DNA from: Alphaproteobacteria bacterium HGW-Alphaproteobacteria-6
GTDB taxonomy: Bacteria; Pseudomonadota; Alphaproteobacteria; Rhodobacterales; Rhodobacteraceae
NCBI GenBank assembly: GCA_002841115.1
Contig: PHEC01000038.1
Location: 1-35,799, forward strand
Length of the DNA stretch: 35,799 nucleotides
Reading direction: 5' to 3'
The position numbers and the translations under genes are program-made. Below, in pieces: positions 25,441 through 35,799 of the stretch. The notes below the pieces were generated by a model. It saw nothing but the letters and a program-made list of their open reading frames with translations. It was not told the origin of the DNA and searched no databases. How positions within the stretch are numbered: position 1 is the first letter of the stretch; every line of letters starts with the position of its first letter.

Positions 25441-26727
25441 ATGAGCGAGATCAGCGCAATCGGCGGGCCGGCCGCAGCACCCCGGCGCCCCGGCATCACC
25501 AATATCGCCCGGCGCCGCCGCAGCGAGCGGGTGCTGCAGGGCCTCGGGCTGGGCGCGATCCTCTTGGCCTTCGCGATGCTGGCCACCCTGGTCGGCTCGC
25601 TGATCATCACCGGCTATCCGGCCTTCACCCAGACCCATCTGCGGATCGATTTCCCGGTGACCGAGGCGCGGGTCAAGTCCGACAAGCCCGAGGCCGGCAA
25701 CTACCGCGCGCTGATGCAGGATGCGATGGTCGCGGCCCTGCCCGATGCCGATCCGGCGGCGGCGCGCAAGCTGGCCGCGATGCTGTCGAACTCGGCGCAG
25801 TTCGCGCTGCGCGACCGGGTGGTCGCCGATCCGGCGCTGATCGGGCAGGTGGTGACGATGACGGTGCCGGTCGCGGACCCCTATGACCAGCTGGCCAAGG
25901 GCCTGGTCCGGCGCGACACGCCCGAGGCCGAGCGCCGCCTGACCGATGCCGAGATCGCCGCCTTCGACCGTCTCGCCGCCGAGGGCCGGGTCTCGCGCCC
26001 GCTGAACACCGCGCTGCTGAGCAACGCCGATTCGCGCTTTCCCGAGATCGCCGGGCTGAAGGGCGCGCTGATCGGGTCGTTCTATGCGCTCATGACCTGC
26101 TTTGTCATCTCCTTCCCGCTGGCGATCGGCGCGGCGATCTATCTTGAGGAATTCGCGCCGAAGAACCGGCTGAGCGACATCATCGAGATCAACATCAACA
26201 ATCTGGCGGCGGTGCCCTCGGTGGTCTTCGGCCTGCTGGCGCTGGCGGTGTTTCTGGGCTGGTTCGGGATGCCGCGCTCGGCACCCTTCGTCGGCGGCCT
26301 GACGCTGGCCCTGATGACGCTGCCGACCATCATCATTGCCACCCGCGCCAGCCTGAAGGCGGTGCCGCCGTCGATCCGCGAGGCGGCGATGGGGCTTGGC
26401 GCCTCGCGCCAGCAGGTGGTGTTCGGCCATGTCCTGCCGCTGGCGATGCCCGGCATCCTGACCGGCACGATCATCGGCCTGGCCCAGGCCCTGGGCGAGA
26501 CCGCGCCCCTGTTGCTGATCGGGATGAACGCCTTCATCACCGCCGCCCCGGCAACGCCCTTCGACAGCGCCACCGCGCTGCCGACCCAGATCTTCATCTG
26601 GGCCGACAGCCCGGAGCGCGGCTTTGTCAGCCGCACCTCGGCGGCGATCCTGGTGCTGTTGTGCTTCCTGATGGCGATGAATGCGCTGGCGATTTTCCTG
26701 CGCTCGAAATTCGAGCGGAAGTGGTAA
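25441..26727 (+). CDS. pstA: Phosphate ABC transporter permease PstA
   Basis: A 428-residue permease, again longer than the E. coli form. Residues about 35-215 match the DUF3333-type N-terminal domain: one helix, then a large periplasmic segment. The permease core contains [19 protein letters not shown], the ATPase-contact loop [20 protein letters not shown] and [17 protein letters not shown]. It starts 12 bp after pstC with a GAGGA-type site. With PstC it forms the phosphate channel. Confidence 0.94.
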   Translation: MSEISAIGGPAAAPRRPGITNIARRRRSERVLQGLGLGAILLAFAMLATLVGSLIITGYPAFTQTHLRIDFPVTEARVKSDKPEAGNYRALMQDAMVAALPDADPAAARKLAAMLSNSAQFALRDRVVADPALIGQVVTMTVPVADPYDQLAKGLVRRDTPEAERRLTDAEIAAFDRLAAEGRVSRPLNTALLSNADSRFPEIAGLKGALIGSFYALMTCFVISFPLAIGAAIYLEEFAPKNRLSDIIEININNLAAVPSVVFGLLALAVFLGWFGMPRSAPFVGGLTLALMTLPTIIIATRASLKAVPPSIREAAMGLGASRQQVVFGHVLPLAMPGILTGTIIGLAQALGETAPLLLIGMNAFITAAPATPFDSATALPTQIFIWADSPERGFVSRTSAAILVLLCFLMAMNALAIFLRSKFERKW

Positions 26728-26743
26728 GGCGAAGGTGGATCCG

Positions 26744-27541
26744 ATGAATGTGATGACCCGGGCGGAAAGCAGCGTGGCAAGCGACGTGGTGAAGATCTCG
26801 GCCCGCGATGTGCAGGTCCATTACGGCACGACGCAGGCGATCAAAGATGTCGATGTCGACATCCTCGACAAGACGGTGACCGCCTTCATCGGCCCCTCGG
26901 GCTGCGGCAAGTCGACTTTCCTGCGCTGCCTGAACCGGATGAACGACACCATCGACATCTGCCGGGTGAGCGGCCGGATCATGCTCGACGGCGAGGATAT
27001 CTATGACCGCCGGATCGACCCGGTGCAGCTGCGCGCCCGGGTCGGCATGGTGTTCCAGAAGCCCAATCCGTTTCCGAAGTCGATCTTCGACAACGTCGCC
27101 TACGGGCCGCGGATCCACGGCATGACCCAGAGCCGGGCGGAACTGGACGAGGTGGTCGAATCCTCGCTGCGCCGCGCCGCCCTCTGGGACGAGGTCAAGG
27201 ACCGCCTCGCCTCGCCCGGCACCGGCCTGTCGGGCGGCCAGCAGCAGCGCCTGTGCATCGCCCGCGCGGTGGCGACCGGCCCCGAGGTGCTGCTGATGGA
27301 CGAGCCCTGCTCGGCGCTCGACCCGATCGCCACGGCGCAGGTCGAGGAACTGATCGACGAGCTCAGGACGAATTTTTCGGTGGTGATCGTCACCCATTCG
27401 ATGCAGCAGGCCGCAAGGGTCAGCCAGCGCACCGCCTTCTTCCACCTCGGCGAACTGGTCGAATACGGCGAGACCGGCACGATCTTCACCAAGCCGCGCG
27501 ATCCGCGCACCGAAAGCTACATCACCGGCCGGATCGGCTGA
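26744..27541 (+). CDS. pstB: Phosphate ABC transporter ATP-binding protein
   Basis: A 265-residue ABC ATPase starting at ATG 26744 behind GAAGGTGGA. Walker A is GPSGCGKST (residues 50-58). [20 protein letters not shown] is the PstB-specific Q-loop region, the signature is [15 protein letters not shown], and Walker B is [27 protein letters not shown] is the H-loop. It powers phosphate uptake and is part of the signal input to PhoR. Confidence 0.96.
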   Translation: MNVMTRAESSVASDVVKISARDVQVHYGTTQAIKDVDVDILDKTVTAFIGPSGCGKSTFLRCLNRMNDTIDICRVSGRIMLDGEDIYDRRIDPVQLRARVGMVFQKPNPFPKSIFDNVAYGPRIHGMTQSRAELDEVVESSLRRAALWDEVKDRLASPGTGLSGGQQQRLCIARAVATGPEVLLMDEPCSALDPIATAQVEELIDELRTNFSVVIVTHSMQQAARVSQRTAFFHLGELVEYGETGTIFTKPRDPRTESYITGRIG

Positions 27542-27554
27542 GGAAGGGTCACGA

Positions 27555-28268
27555 ATGTCCGAAGAGCATATCGTCAAGTCCTTCGATCGCGACCTCGAGG
27601 CGATCCAGGCCATGGTCATGAAGATGGGCGGCATGGTCGAGACCGCGATTCTCGACGGCGCCAAGGCGCTGGAGACCCGCGACGAGGAACTGGCCGATCA
27701 GGTGCGCCGCGCCGACAAGGCGATCGACGCGCTGGAAGAGCGGATCAACGAAGAGGCGGCGCGGCTGATCGCGCTGCGCGCGCCGGCGGCATCCGACCTG
27801 CGCGTGGTCCTCAGCGTGATGAAGATCGCCGGCAGCCTCGAGCGGGTTGGCGACTATGCCAAGAACATGGCCAAGCGCGCCCATGTGCTGGGCCAGATGA
27901 CGGCGGTCGGCGGATCGGGCGGGGCGCTGCGGCGGATGGCCCGCGCGGTGGTCGACATGCTGTCGGATGCGCTGGACGCCTATGTCCACCGCGATGTCGA
28001 CCTGGCCCATGACGTGCGCCGGCGCGACTGCGAGGTCGACCAGATGTATAACGCGCTGTTTCGCGAGTTCCTGACCCACATGATGGAAGACCCGCGCAAC
28101 ATCACCGCCTGCATGCATCTGCATTTCATCGCCAAGAACGTCGAGCGGATGGGCGACCACGCCACCACCATCGCCGAACAGGTGATCTATCTGGTCACCG
28201 GCGCGCTGCCCGAGGAGGTGCGGCCCAAGGCCGAAAGCGTCACCGCCATCGGCGTCGGGGAGGGCTGA
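27555..28268 (+). CDS. phoU: Phosphate signalling complex protein PhoU
   Basis: A 237-residue PhoU with the two-fold helical bundle repeat. Metal-binding type motifs are KIAGSLERVGDYAKNMAKRA and FIAKNVERMGDHATTIAEQV, one in each repeat. It is all-helical and soluble. It follows pstB by 13 bp with a good GAGGAAGGG site. PhoU restrains PhoR when phosphate is ample. Confidence 0.95.
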   Translation: MSEEHIVKSFDRDLEAIQAMVMKMGGMVETAILDGAKALETRDEELADQVRRADKAIDALEERINEEAARLIALRAPAASDLRVVLSVMKIAGSLERVGDYAKNMAKRAHVLGQMTAVGGSGGALRRMARAVVDMLSDALDAYVHRDVDLAHDVRRRDCEVDQMYNALFREFLTHMMEDPRNITACMHLHFIAKNVERMGDHATTIAEQVIYLVTGALPEEVRPKAESVTAIGVGEG

Positions 28269-28270
28269 TC

Positions 28271-28960
28271 ATGGCGATCGCCCCGCCCAGCGTCCTGGTG
28301 GTCGAGGACGAGCCCGCCCAGCGCGAGGTGCTGGCCTACAACCTTCAGGCCGAGGGTTTTCGCGTCGCCCAGGCCGACAACGGCGAAGAGGCGCTGTTGC
28401 TGGTCGCCGAAGAGACCCCCGACCTGATCGTGCTCGACTGGATGCTGCCCAATGTCTCGGGGATCGAGGTCTGCCGGCGGCTGAAGTCGCGCGCCGAGAC
28501 CCGGGCGGTGCCGATCATCATGCTTTCGGCGCGCTCCGAAGAGGTCGATCTGGTGCGCGGGCTGGAAACCGGCGCCGACGACTACATGATCAAGCCCTAT
28601 TCGGTGGTCGAACTGATGGCGCGGGTGCGCAGCCAGTTGCGCCGCACCCGGCCGTCGACAATCGGCGCGACGCTGGAATACCTCGATATCACGCTCGACG
28701 GCGAGACCCACCGCGTCCACCGCGACGGTCATCTGTTGAAACTCGGCCCGACCGAGTTCCGCCTGCTCTCGACCTTCATGGAAAAGCCCGGCCGGGTCTG
28801 GAGCCGCGAGCAGCTGCTGGACCGGGTCTGGGGGCGCGACATCTATGTCGATACCCGCACCGTCGATGTCCATGTCGGCCGGCTGCGAAAGGCGCTTTGC
28901 GCCCATGGCGGCGAGGATCCCCTGCGCACCGTGCGCGGCGCCGGCTACGCGCTCGGCTGA
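28271..28960 (+). CDS. phoB: Phosphate regulon response regulator PhoB
   Basis: A 229-residue OmpR/PhoB-type regulator. The receiver has the acidic pair Glu12-Asp13, phosphoacceptor Asp56 in IVLDWMLPN, and Lys in MIKPYS. The winged-helix output domain includes LGPTEFRLLSTFMEKPGRVW and TVDVHVGRLRKAL. It starts 2 bp after phoU behind GGGGAGGG and ends the operon. The final GYALG and stop are duplicated just downstream. Confidence 0.96.
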   Translation: MAIAPPSVLVVEDEPAQREVLAYNLQAEGFRVAQADNGEEALLLVAEETPDLIVLDWMLPNVSGIEVCRRLKSRAETRAVPIIMLSARSEEVDLVRGLETGADDYMIKPYSVVELMARVRSQLRRTRPSTIGATLEYLDITLDGETHRVHRDGHLLKLGPTEFRLLSTFMEKPGRVWSREQLLDRVWGRDIYVDTRTVDVHVGRLRKALCAHGGEDPLRTVRGAGYALG

Positions 28961-28982
28961 GCCGGGCGCTCGGCTGAACCGG
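28949..28982 (+). repeat. 17-bp tandem duplication across the phoB stop
   Basis: GCGCTCGGCTGAGCCGG (28949-28965) is followed by GCGCTCGGCTGAACCGG (28966-28982), with one mismatch. The first copy holds the last two phoB codons and the TGA; the second repeats them in the untranslated region. Confidence 0.88.
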
Positions 28983-29001
28983 GGGCATGTGTCGGAAGGG
29001 C

Positions 29002-29017
29002 GTGTTAGCGCTACCAC
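29002..29017 (+). promoter_or_regulatory. LacI-family-type operator upstream of glgP
   Basis: GTGTTAGCGCTACCAC is palindromic at 14 of 16 positions with the central CG typical of LacI-family sites; the perfect core is TAGCGCTA (29006-29013). It lies 125 bp before glgP and 42 bp after phoB. A sugar-responsive repressor is inferred. No LacI-family gene is in the window. Confidence 0.6.
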
Positions 29018-29141
29018 AACCGCGATCCAAAGCCTTTGAACCGCCACCGCCGGCTTGACCGGACCGGGCCTTGCATGGTTACGGGAGGGGAAAGCCGGCC
29101 ATGCAGATGCGTGCCGGCCCCCGCAAGGAGCCCGCCCGCCG

Positions 29142-31565
<2,424 letters not shown>

Positions 31566-31566
31566 G

Positions 31567-33798
31567 ATGGCGCGCAGGACACCCGACCGACAGGCCCCGG
31601 TGATCGACGAGGGCGCGGCGCGGGCGCTGGCCGAGGGCCGGCACGGCGATCCCTTTTCGGTGCTCGGCCCGCATGGGCGGGGGCGTGACGCCACGGTGAC
31701 GGCCTTCGTGCCGGGGGCGGTCCGGCTGTGGCTGGTGACCGGGGGCGGTGCGGCGCAGACGCCGATGCAGCCCCATCCGGCGGTGCCGGAGTTGTTCTCA
31801 GCCCCCCTCGCCACCGGCACGCCCTACCGGCTTCGGGCCGAGGCTTTGGACGGGCAGGGCTGGAGCTTTGATGATCCCTACCGCTTCGGCCCGGTGCTGG
31901 GCGAGATCGACGAATACCTGCTGGGCGAGGGGTCGCACCGGAGGCTCTGGCAGGCGCTCGGCGCCCATCCGATCCGTCACGAGGGCATGGCCGGCACCCA
32001 TTTCGCGGTCTGGGCACCGAATGCGCGCCGGGTCTCGGTGGTTGGTGATTTCAACCACTGGAACGGGCGGGCGGCGCCGATGCGCCGGCGCGGCGCCTCC
32101 GGGGTCTGGGAGATCTTCCTGCCCGCCATCGCCGAGGGCACGGTCTACAAATACGAGATCCTCGGGCCGCAGGGGCTGGTGCCGCTCAAGGCCGACCCGG
32201 TCGGCTTCGGCTCGGAACACCCGCCGGCGACCGGATCGGTGGTGCGGGCACTCGGCCGCCACGACTGGCAGGACGCGGGCTGGATGGCCGGCCGGGCGGC
32301 GCGAAACTCGGTCGATGCGCCGATTTCGATCTACGAGGTCCATGCCGGGTCGTGGAAGCGCGCCGCGGCCGGGCGGATGCTGTCTTATGCCGAGATGGCC
32401 GGGGATCTGGTCGACTATGTCCGCGACATGGGCTTTACCCATATCGAGTTCCTGCCGCTTTCCGAACATCCCTTCGACGGCTCCTGGGGCTATCAGCCGG
32501 TCGGGCTTTACGCGCCGACCATCCGCCATGGCACACCGCAGGAATTCGCCGCCCTGATCGACGCCGCCCACCGCGCCGGGCTGGGGGTGATCCTCGACTG
32601 GGTGCCGGCGCATTTTCCCTCGGACGCGCATGGCCTGGCCGGCTTCGACGGCAGCAATCTTTACGAACACGCCGACCCGCGCGAGGGCTTTCACCGCGAC
32701 TGGAACACGCTCATCTACAACTACGGCCGCCGCGAGGTTGCCAATTACCTCGCCGCCAACGCGCTTTACTGGCTGGAGGAATACCACCTCGACGGGCTCA
32801 GGGTCGATGCGGTCGCCTCGATGCTCTACCGCGACTATTCGCGCCCCGAGGGCGAATGGATCCCCAACCGCGACGGCGGGCGCGAGAATTACGAGGCGAT
32901 GGCGCTCTTGCGTCAGGTCAATGCCGATGCCTACGGCGCCGATGCCGGGATCATGACCGTGGCCGAGGAATCGACCGCCTTTCCCGGCGTCACCCAGCCT
33001 GCCGATCGTGGCGGGCTCGGCTTCGGCTTCAAGTGGAACATGGGCTGGATGAACGACACGCTGGCCTATATGGCCCGCGATCCGGTGCACCGGCGCCATC
33101 ATCATCACCAGATGACCTTCGCGCTGACCTATGCCTGGTCCGAGAACTTCATCCTGGCCGTAAGCCATGACGAGGTGGTGCATGGCAAGGGCTCGATGCT
33201 GACCCGGATGCCGGGGCAGGGGGCCGAGAAATTCGCCAACTTGCGCGCCTATTACGGCTTCATGTGGGGCCATCCCGGCAAGAAGCTGCTGTTCATGGGG
33301 CAGGAGTTCGCCCAAGGCGCCGAATGGAACCACGGCCAGAGCCTTGACTGGCACCTCGTCGATCTGCCCGCCCATGCCGGCGTGCAGCGGCTGGTGCGCG
33401 ATCTCAACGCGCTTTACCGCGCGACCCCGGCGCTTTACCGCCACGACAGCCGGCCCGAGGGGTTCGAGTGGCTGGTGGTCGATGACGCCGCGCAATCGGT
33501 GCTGGCCTTCGTCCGCCGCGGCGCGCCGGGTGATGCGCCGGTGGTGGTCGCGGTGAATTTCACCCCGGTGGCGCGCGAGGGCTATCGGCTTGGCTTTCCG
33601 GCGCCCGGCCACTGGGCCGAGGTCATGAACACCGACGCGGCCGCCTACGGCGGCGCCAATCGCGGCAATCTCGGCGGGATCGCGACCGAGGCCCGGCCGC
33701 TGCACGGCCAGGCGCAATCGGCGCCGGTCTGTCTGCCGCCGCTGTCGGCGGTGATGTTCAGGCAGGGCGGTCCTGCCGAGGAGGAGGCAAAAGCATGA
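31567..33798 (+). CDS. glgB: 1,4-alpha-glucan branching enzyme
   Basis: A 743-residue GH13 branching enzyme with two N-terminal beta-sandwich modules: an extra one at residues 15-120, then CBM48 with [21 protein letters not shown]. The barrel carries [11 protein letters not shown], the nucleophile region [16 protein letters not shown], the acid region [12 protein letters not shown] and [14 protein letters not shown]. Length and order match E. coli GlgB (728 aa). The start follows the glgP TAG by one base, and glgC overlaps its end by ATGA. Confidence 0.97.
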   Translation: MARRTPDRQAPVIDEGAARALAEGRHGDPFSVLGPHGRGRDATVTAFVPGAVRLWLVTGGGAAQTPMQPHPAVPELFSAPLATGTPYRLRAEALDGQGWSFDDPYRFGPVLGEIDEYLLGEGSHRRLWQALGAHPIRHEGMAGTHFAVWAPNARRVSVVGDFNHWNGRAAPMRRRGASGVWEIFLPAIAEGTVYKYEILGPQGLVPLKADPVGFGSEHPPATGSVVRALGRHDWQDAGWMAGRAARNSVDAPISIYEVHAGSWKRAAAGRMLSYAEMAGDLVDYVRDMGFTHIEFLPLSEHPFDGSWGYQPVGLYAPTIRHGTPQEFAALIDAAHRAGLGVILDWVPAHFPSDAHGLAGFDGSNLYEHADPREGFHRDWNTLIYNYGRREVANYLAANALYWLEEYHLDGLRVDAVASMLYRDYSRPEGEWIPNRDGGRENYEAMALLRQVNADAYGADAGIMTVAEESTAFPGVTQPADRGGLGFGFKWNMGWMNDTLAYMARDPVHRRHHHHQMTFALTYAWSENFILAVSHDEVVHGKGSMLTRMPGQGAEKFANLRAYYGFMWGHPGKKLLFMGQEFAQGAEWNHGQSLDWHLVDLPAHAGVQRLVRDLNALYRATPALYRHDSRPEGFEWLVVDDAAQSVLAFVRRGAPGDAPVVVAVNFTPVAREGYRLGFPAPGHWAEVMNTDAAAYGGANRGNLGGIATEARPLHGQAQSAPVCLPPLSAVMFRQGGPAEEEAKA

Positions 33799-35066
33799 AA
33801 CCCGGACCCTCGACGCGACTTTCGTCGCAGGCCATGGCCTTCGTCCTTGCCGGCGGGCGCGGCTCGCGGCTGAAGGAACTGACCGACAAGCGCGCCAAAC
33901 CGGCGGTCTATTTCGGCGGCAAGACCCGGATCATCGATTTCGCGCTGTCGAATGCGCTGAACTCGGGCATCCGCAAGATGGCGATCGCCACGCAATACAA
34001 GGCCCATTCGCTGATCCGCCACATGCAGCGCGGCTGGGGCTTTTTCCGGGCCGAGCGCAACGAATACCTCGACATCCTGCCGGCCAGCCAGCGGGTGGCG
34101 GAGAACAAGTGGTATCTCGGCACCGCCGACGCGGTGACCCAGAACATCGACATCGTCGACAGCTACGACGTGAAATACGTCATCATCCTGGCCGGCGACC
34201 ACATCTACAAGATGGATTACGAGGTGATGCTGCGCGCCCATGTCGAGGCCGGCGCCGATGTCACCATCGGCTGCCTGACCGTGCCGCGGGCCGAGGCCTC
34301 GGCCTTCGGGGTGATGGATGTCGACAGACAGGGCCGGATCACCGCGTTTCTGGAAAAGCCCGCCGATCCGCCGGCGATCCCCGGCGATTCCGACCACGCG
34401 CTGGCCTCGATGGGGATCTATGTCTTCGACTGGGCCTTCCTGCGCGACCTTCTGATCCGCGACGCCGAGGACAGCAATTCCAGCCATGACTTCGGCAACG
34501 ACCTGATCCCGGGGATCGTGAAGGACGGCAAGGCGATGGCGCACCGCTTTTCGGAAAGCTGCGTCACCTCGGGGCTGGAGGAGGAGCCCTACTGGCGCGA
34601 TGTCGGCACCATCGACGCCTTCTGGCAGGCCAATATCGACCTGACCGATTTCATCCCCAAGCTTGACATCTACGATACCGCCTGGCCGATCTGGACCTAT
34701 GCCGAGATCGTGCCGCCGGCCAAGTTCATCCATGACGAGGATGGCCGGCGCGGCATGGCGGTCTCCTCGCTGGTCTCGGGCGACTGCATCATCTCGGGCT
34801 CGGAGGTGCGCAATTCGCTGTTGTTCACCGGGGTCCGGGCGCATTCCTTCTCGGTGCTCGACCATGCGGTGGTGCTGCCCTATGCCACGGTCAACCGGAA
34901 GGCGAGCCTGAAGAACTGCGTCATCGACCGCGGCGTCGAGATCCCCGAGGGGCTGGTGGTCGGCGAGGATCCGCTGTTTGACGCGAAATGGTTCCGAAGG
35001 ACCGATCAGGGCATCGTGCTGATCACCCAGGACATGCTGGACCGGCGCGCGGCGAAGCTTGGCTGA
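33795..35066 (+). CDS. glgC: Glucose-1-phosphate adenylyltransferase
   Basis: A 423-residue ADP-glucose pyrophosphorylase. The N-terminal nucleotide site is [20 protein letters not shown], followed by [18 protein letters not shown]. Substrate blocks are [12 protein letters not shown] and [20 protein letters not shown]; the C-terminal beta-helix follows from about residue 290. GAGGAGG precedes the ATG inside the end of glgB. In most relatives glgA follows, but here the gene is followed by a terminator and prfA. Confidence 0.97.
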   Translation: MKPGPSTRLSSQAMAFVLAGGRGSRLKELTDKRAKPAVYFGGKTRIIDFALSNALNSGIRKMAIATQYKAHSLIRHMQRGWGFFRAERNEYLDILPASQRVAENKWYLGTADAVTQNIDIVDSYDVKYVIILAGDHIYKMDYEVMLRAHVEAGADVTIGCLTVPRAEASAFGVMDVDRQGRITAFLEKPADPPAIPGDSDHALASMGIYVFDWAFLRDLLIRDAEDSNSSHDFGNDLIPGIVKDGKAMAHRFSESCVTSGLEEEPYWRDVGTIDAFWQANIDLTDFIPKLDIYDTAWPIWTYAEIVPPAKFIHDEDGRRGMAVSSLVSGDCIISGSEVRNSLLFTGVRAHSFSVLDHAVVLPYATVNRKASLKNCVIDRGVEIPEGLVVGEDPLFDAKWFRRTDQGIVLITQDMLDRRAAKLG

Positions 35067-35068
35067 AG

Positions 35069-35087
35069 CCGGGGGCGCTGCCCCCGG
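35069..35087 (+). terminator. Terminator after glgC
   Basis: CCGGGGGC (35069-35076) and GCCCCCGG (35080-35087) pair perfectly over a 3-base loop. CCCCCGAGGTATTTT follows, giving a T-run 11-15 bp beyond the stem. Elements of the form GGGGGCGCTGCCCCCGG + ACCCCCGAGGTATTTT recur between Rhodobacterales genes as I recall them, so it may be a dispersed element as well. Confidence 0.65.
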
Positions 35088-35184
35088 ACCCCCGAGGTAT
35101 TTTCGAACAGAAGAAGGGCAGGGTGGCGGTCCGGCAGGCGGCGGGCCCTTGACCGGGGCGCGGCGGGCGGGCACATCAGCGGCC

Positions 35185-35799
35185 ATGTTGCCGATGGACA
35201 AGCTTGACGCGATCCGGCGCCGCTTCGAGTTTATCGAGGCGCGGCTTTCGGCCGGGGCGCCGCCGGCCGAGATCGCGGCGCTCGGCCGGGAATATGCCGA
35301 GTTGAAGCCGGTGGTGGCCGGGATCGCCGAACATGCCCGCGCCCTGGTCGATCTGGCCGAGGCCGAGGCGATGCGCGCCGATCCCGAGATGCGCGCCCTG
35401 GCCGAGGAAGAGCTGGCGCGGCTGGGCGCCGCCCTGCCGGCGATGGAGGAACGGCTGCGCCTTGCACTTCTGCCCAAGGATGCCGCCGATGCGCGCCCGG
35501 CGATACTGGAGATCCGACCCGGCACCGGCGGCGAGGAGGCGGCGCTGTTTGCCGCCGACCTGATGCGGATGTATCAGAAATACGCCGAGGCGAAGGGCTG
35601 GCGCTTTGAGGTCATGGAGATGACCGAGAGCGATCTTGGCGGGTTGCGCGAGCTGGTGGCGCGGATCAACGGCGAGGGGGTCTTTGCCCGGCTGAAGTTC
35701 GAGAGCGGCGTTCACCGGGTCCAGCGGGTGCCCGAGACCGAGGCCGGCGGGCGCATCCATACCTCGGCCGCGACCGTCGCGGTGCTGCCCGAGGCCGAG
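35185..35799 (+). CDS. prfA: Peptide chain release factor 1, 5' part only
   Basis: An open frame of 205 codons running off the right edge. ATG 35185 is the likely start, with ATG 35194 as an alternative; neither has a strong ribosome binding site. The visible part is the helical N-terminal region and the start of domain 2, with [37 protein letters not shown] and [16 protein letters not shown]. These are RF1 family blocks. The codon-recognition and GGQ regions lie beyond the window, so the RF1 versus RF2 assignment rests on these blocks. RF1 ends translation at UAA and UAG. Confidence 0.93.
   Translation, partial: MLPMDKLDAIRRRFEFIEARLSAGAPPAEIAALGREYAELKPVVAGIAEHARALVDLAEAEAMRADPEMRALAEEELARLGAALPAMEERLRLALLPKDAADARPAILEIRPGTGGEEAALFAADLMRMYQKYAEAKGWRFEVMEMTESDLGGLRELVARINGEGVFARLKFESGVHRVQRVPETEAGGRIHTSAATVAVLPEAE

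Noticed and set aside
23854-26430. 858-codon minus-strand frame across pstS, pstC and pstA
   Set aside because: It is antisense to the pst permease genes, very rich in Arg, Gln, His and Asp, with no recognisable domain or start site.

Overview
The window is a high-GC stretch of alphaproteobacterial chromosome, most likely from a Rhodobacterales (Paracoccaceae-type) bacterium. The clues are the strong G/C third-position bias, the long PstC and PstA forms, the PAS_5-type protein, several C-terminal Hint-domain proteins, and a dimethylglycine/sarcosine-dehydrogenase-like flavoprotein beside a branched-chain amino acid ABC transporter. The assignment comes from gene families and gene order only; no rRNA or tRNA gene is visible.

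Layout. (1) 1-411 has no supported gene but holds two perfect hairpins. (2) 412-4095 (+) has three consecutive Hint-domain genes; the first joins a LamG-like domain, calcium-binding RTX repeats and a C-terminal Hint domain. (3) 4111-12667 (-) holds a MobA/MocA-like nucleotidyltransferase, an 807-residue FAD/GcvT-type dehydrogenase, and a complete livK-G-F-H-M transporter. An attenuator-like terminator lies between livK and livG. (4) 12847-15009 has a secreted PQQ-type sugar dehydrogenase (+) convergent with a GlxA/GbdR-type AraC regulator (-). (5) 15236-21446 holds class II DAHP synthase, a PAS_5 protein, yicC-gmk-gamma carbonic anhydrase, a Cys/Met-metabolism PLP enzyme and an unrecognised 130-residue protein. 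(6) 21646-28960 is the phosphate module phoR-pstS-pstC-pstA-pstB-phoU-phoB, with a Pho box before pstS. (7) 29142-35066 is a glycogen operon, glgP-glgB-glgC, behind a LacI-type operator-like palindrome. It stops after glgC, with no glgA, at a hairpin terminator. (8) The window ends inside prfA.

How the genes work together. The liv transporter, the flavoprotein and the GlxA-type regulator plausibly form a methylated-amine or amino acid uptake and catabolism module. The Pho genes form a complete sensing, uptake and regulation circuit. GlgP, GlgB and GlgC share one transcript for glycogen branching, breakdown and ADP-glucose supply.

The least explained parts are the Hint cluster and a recurring pattern of short tandem duplications (11-28 bp). 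At least three of these sit across or directly after stop codons: the flavoprotein gene, the 130-residue gene and phoB.
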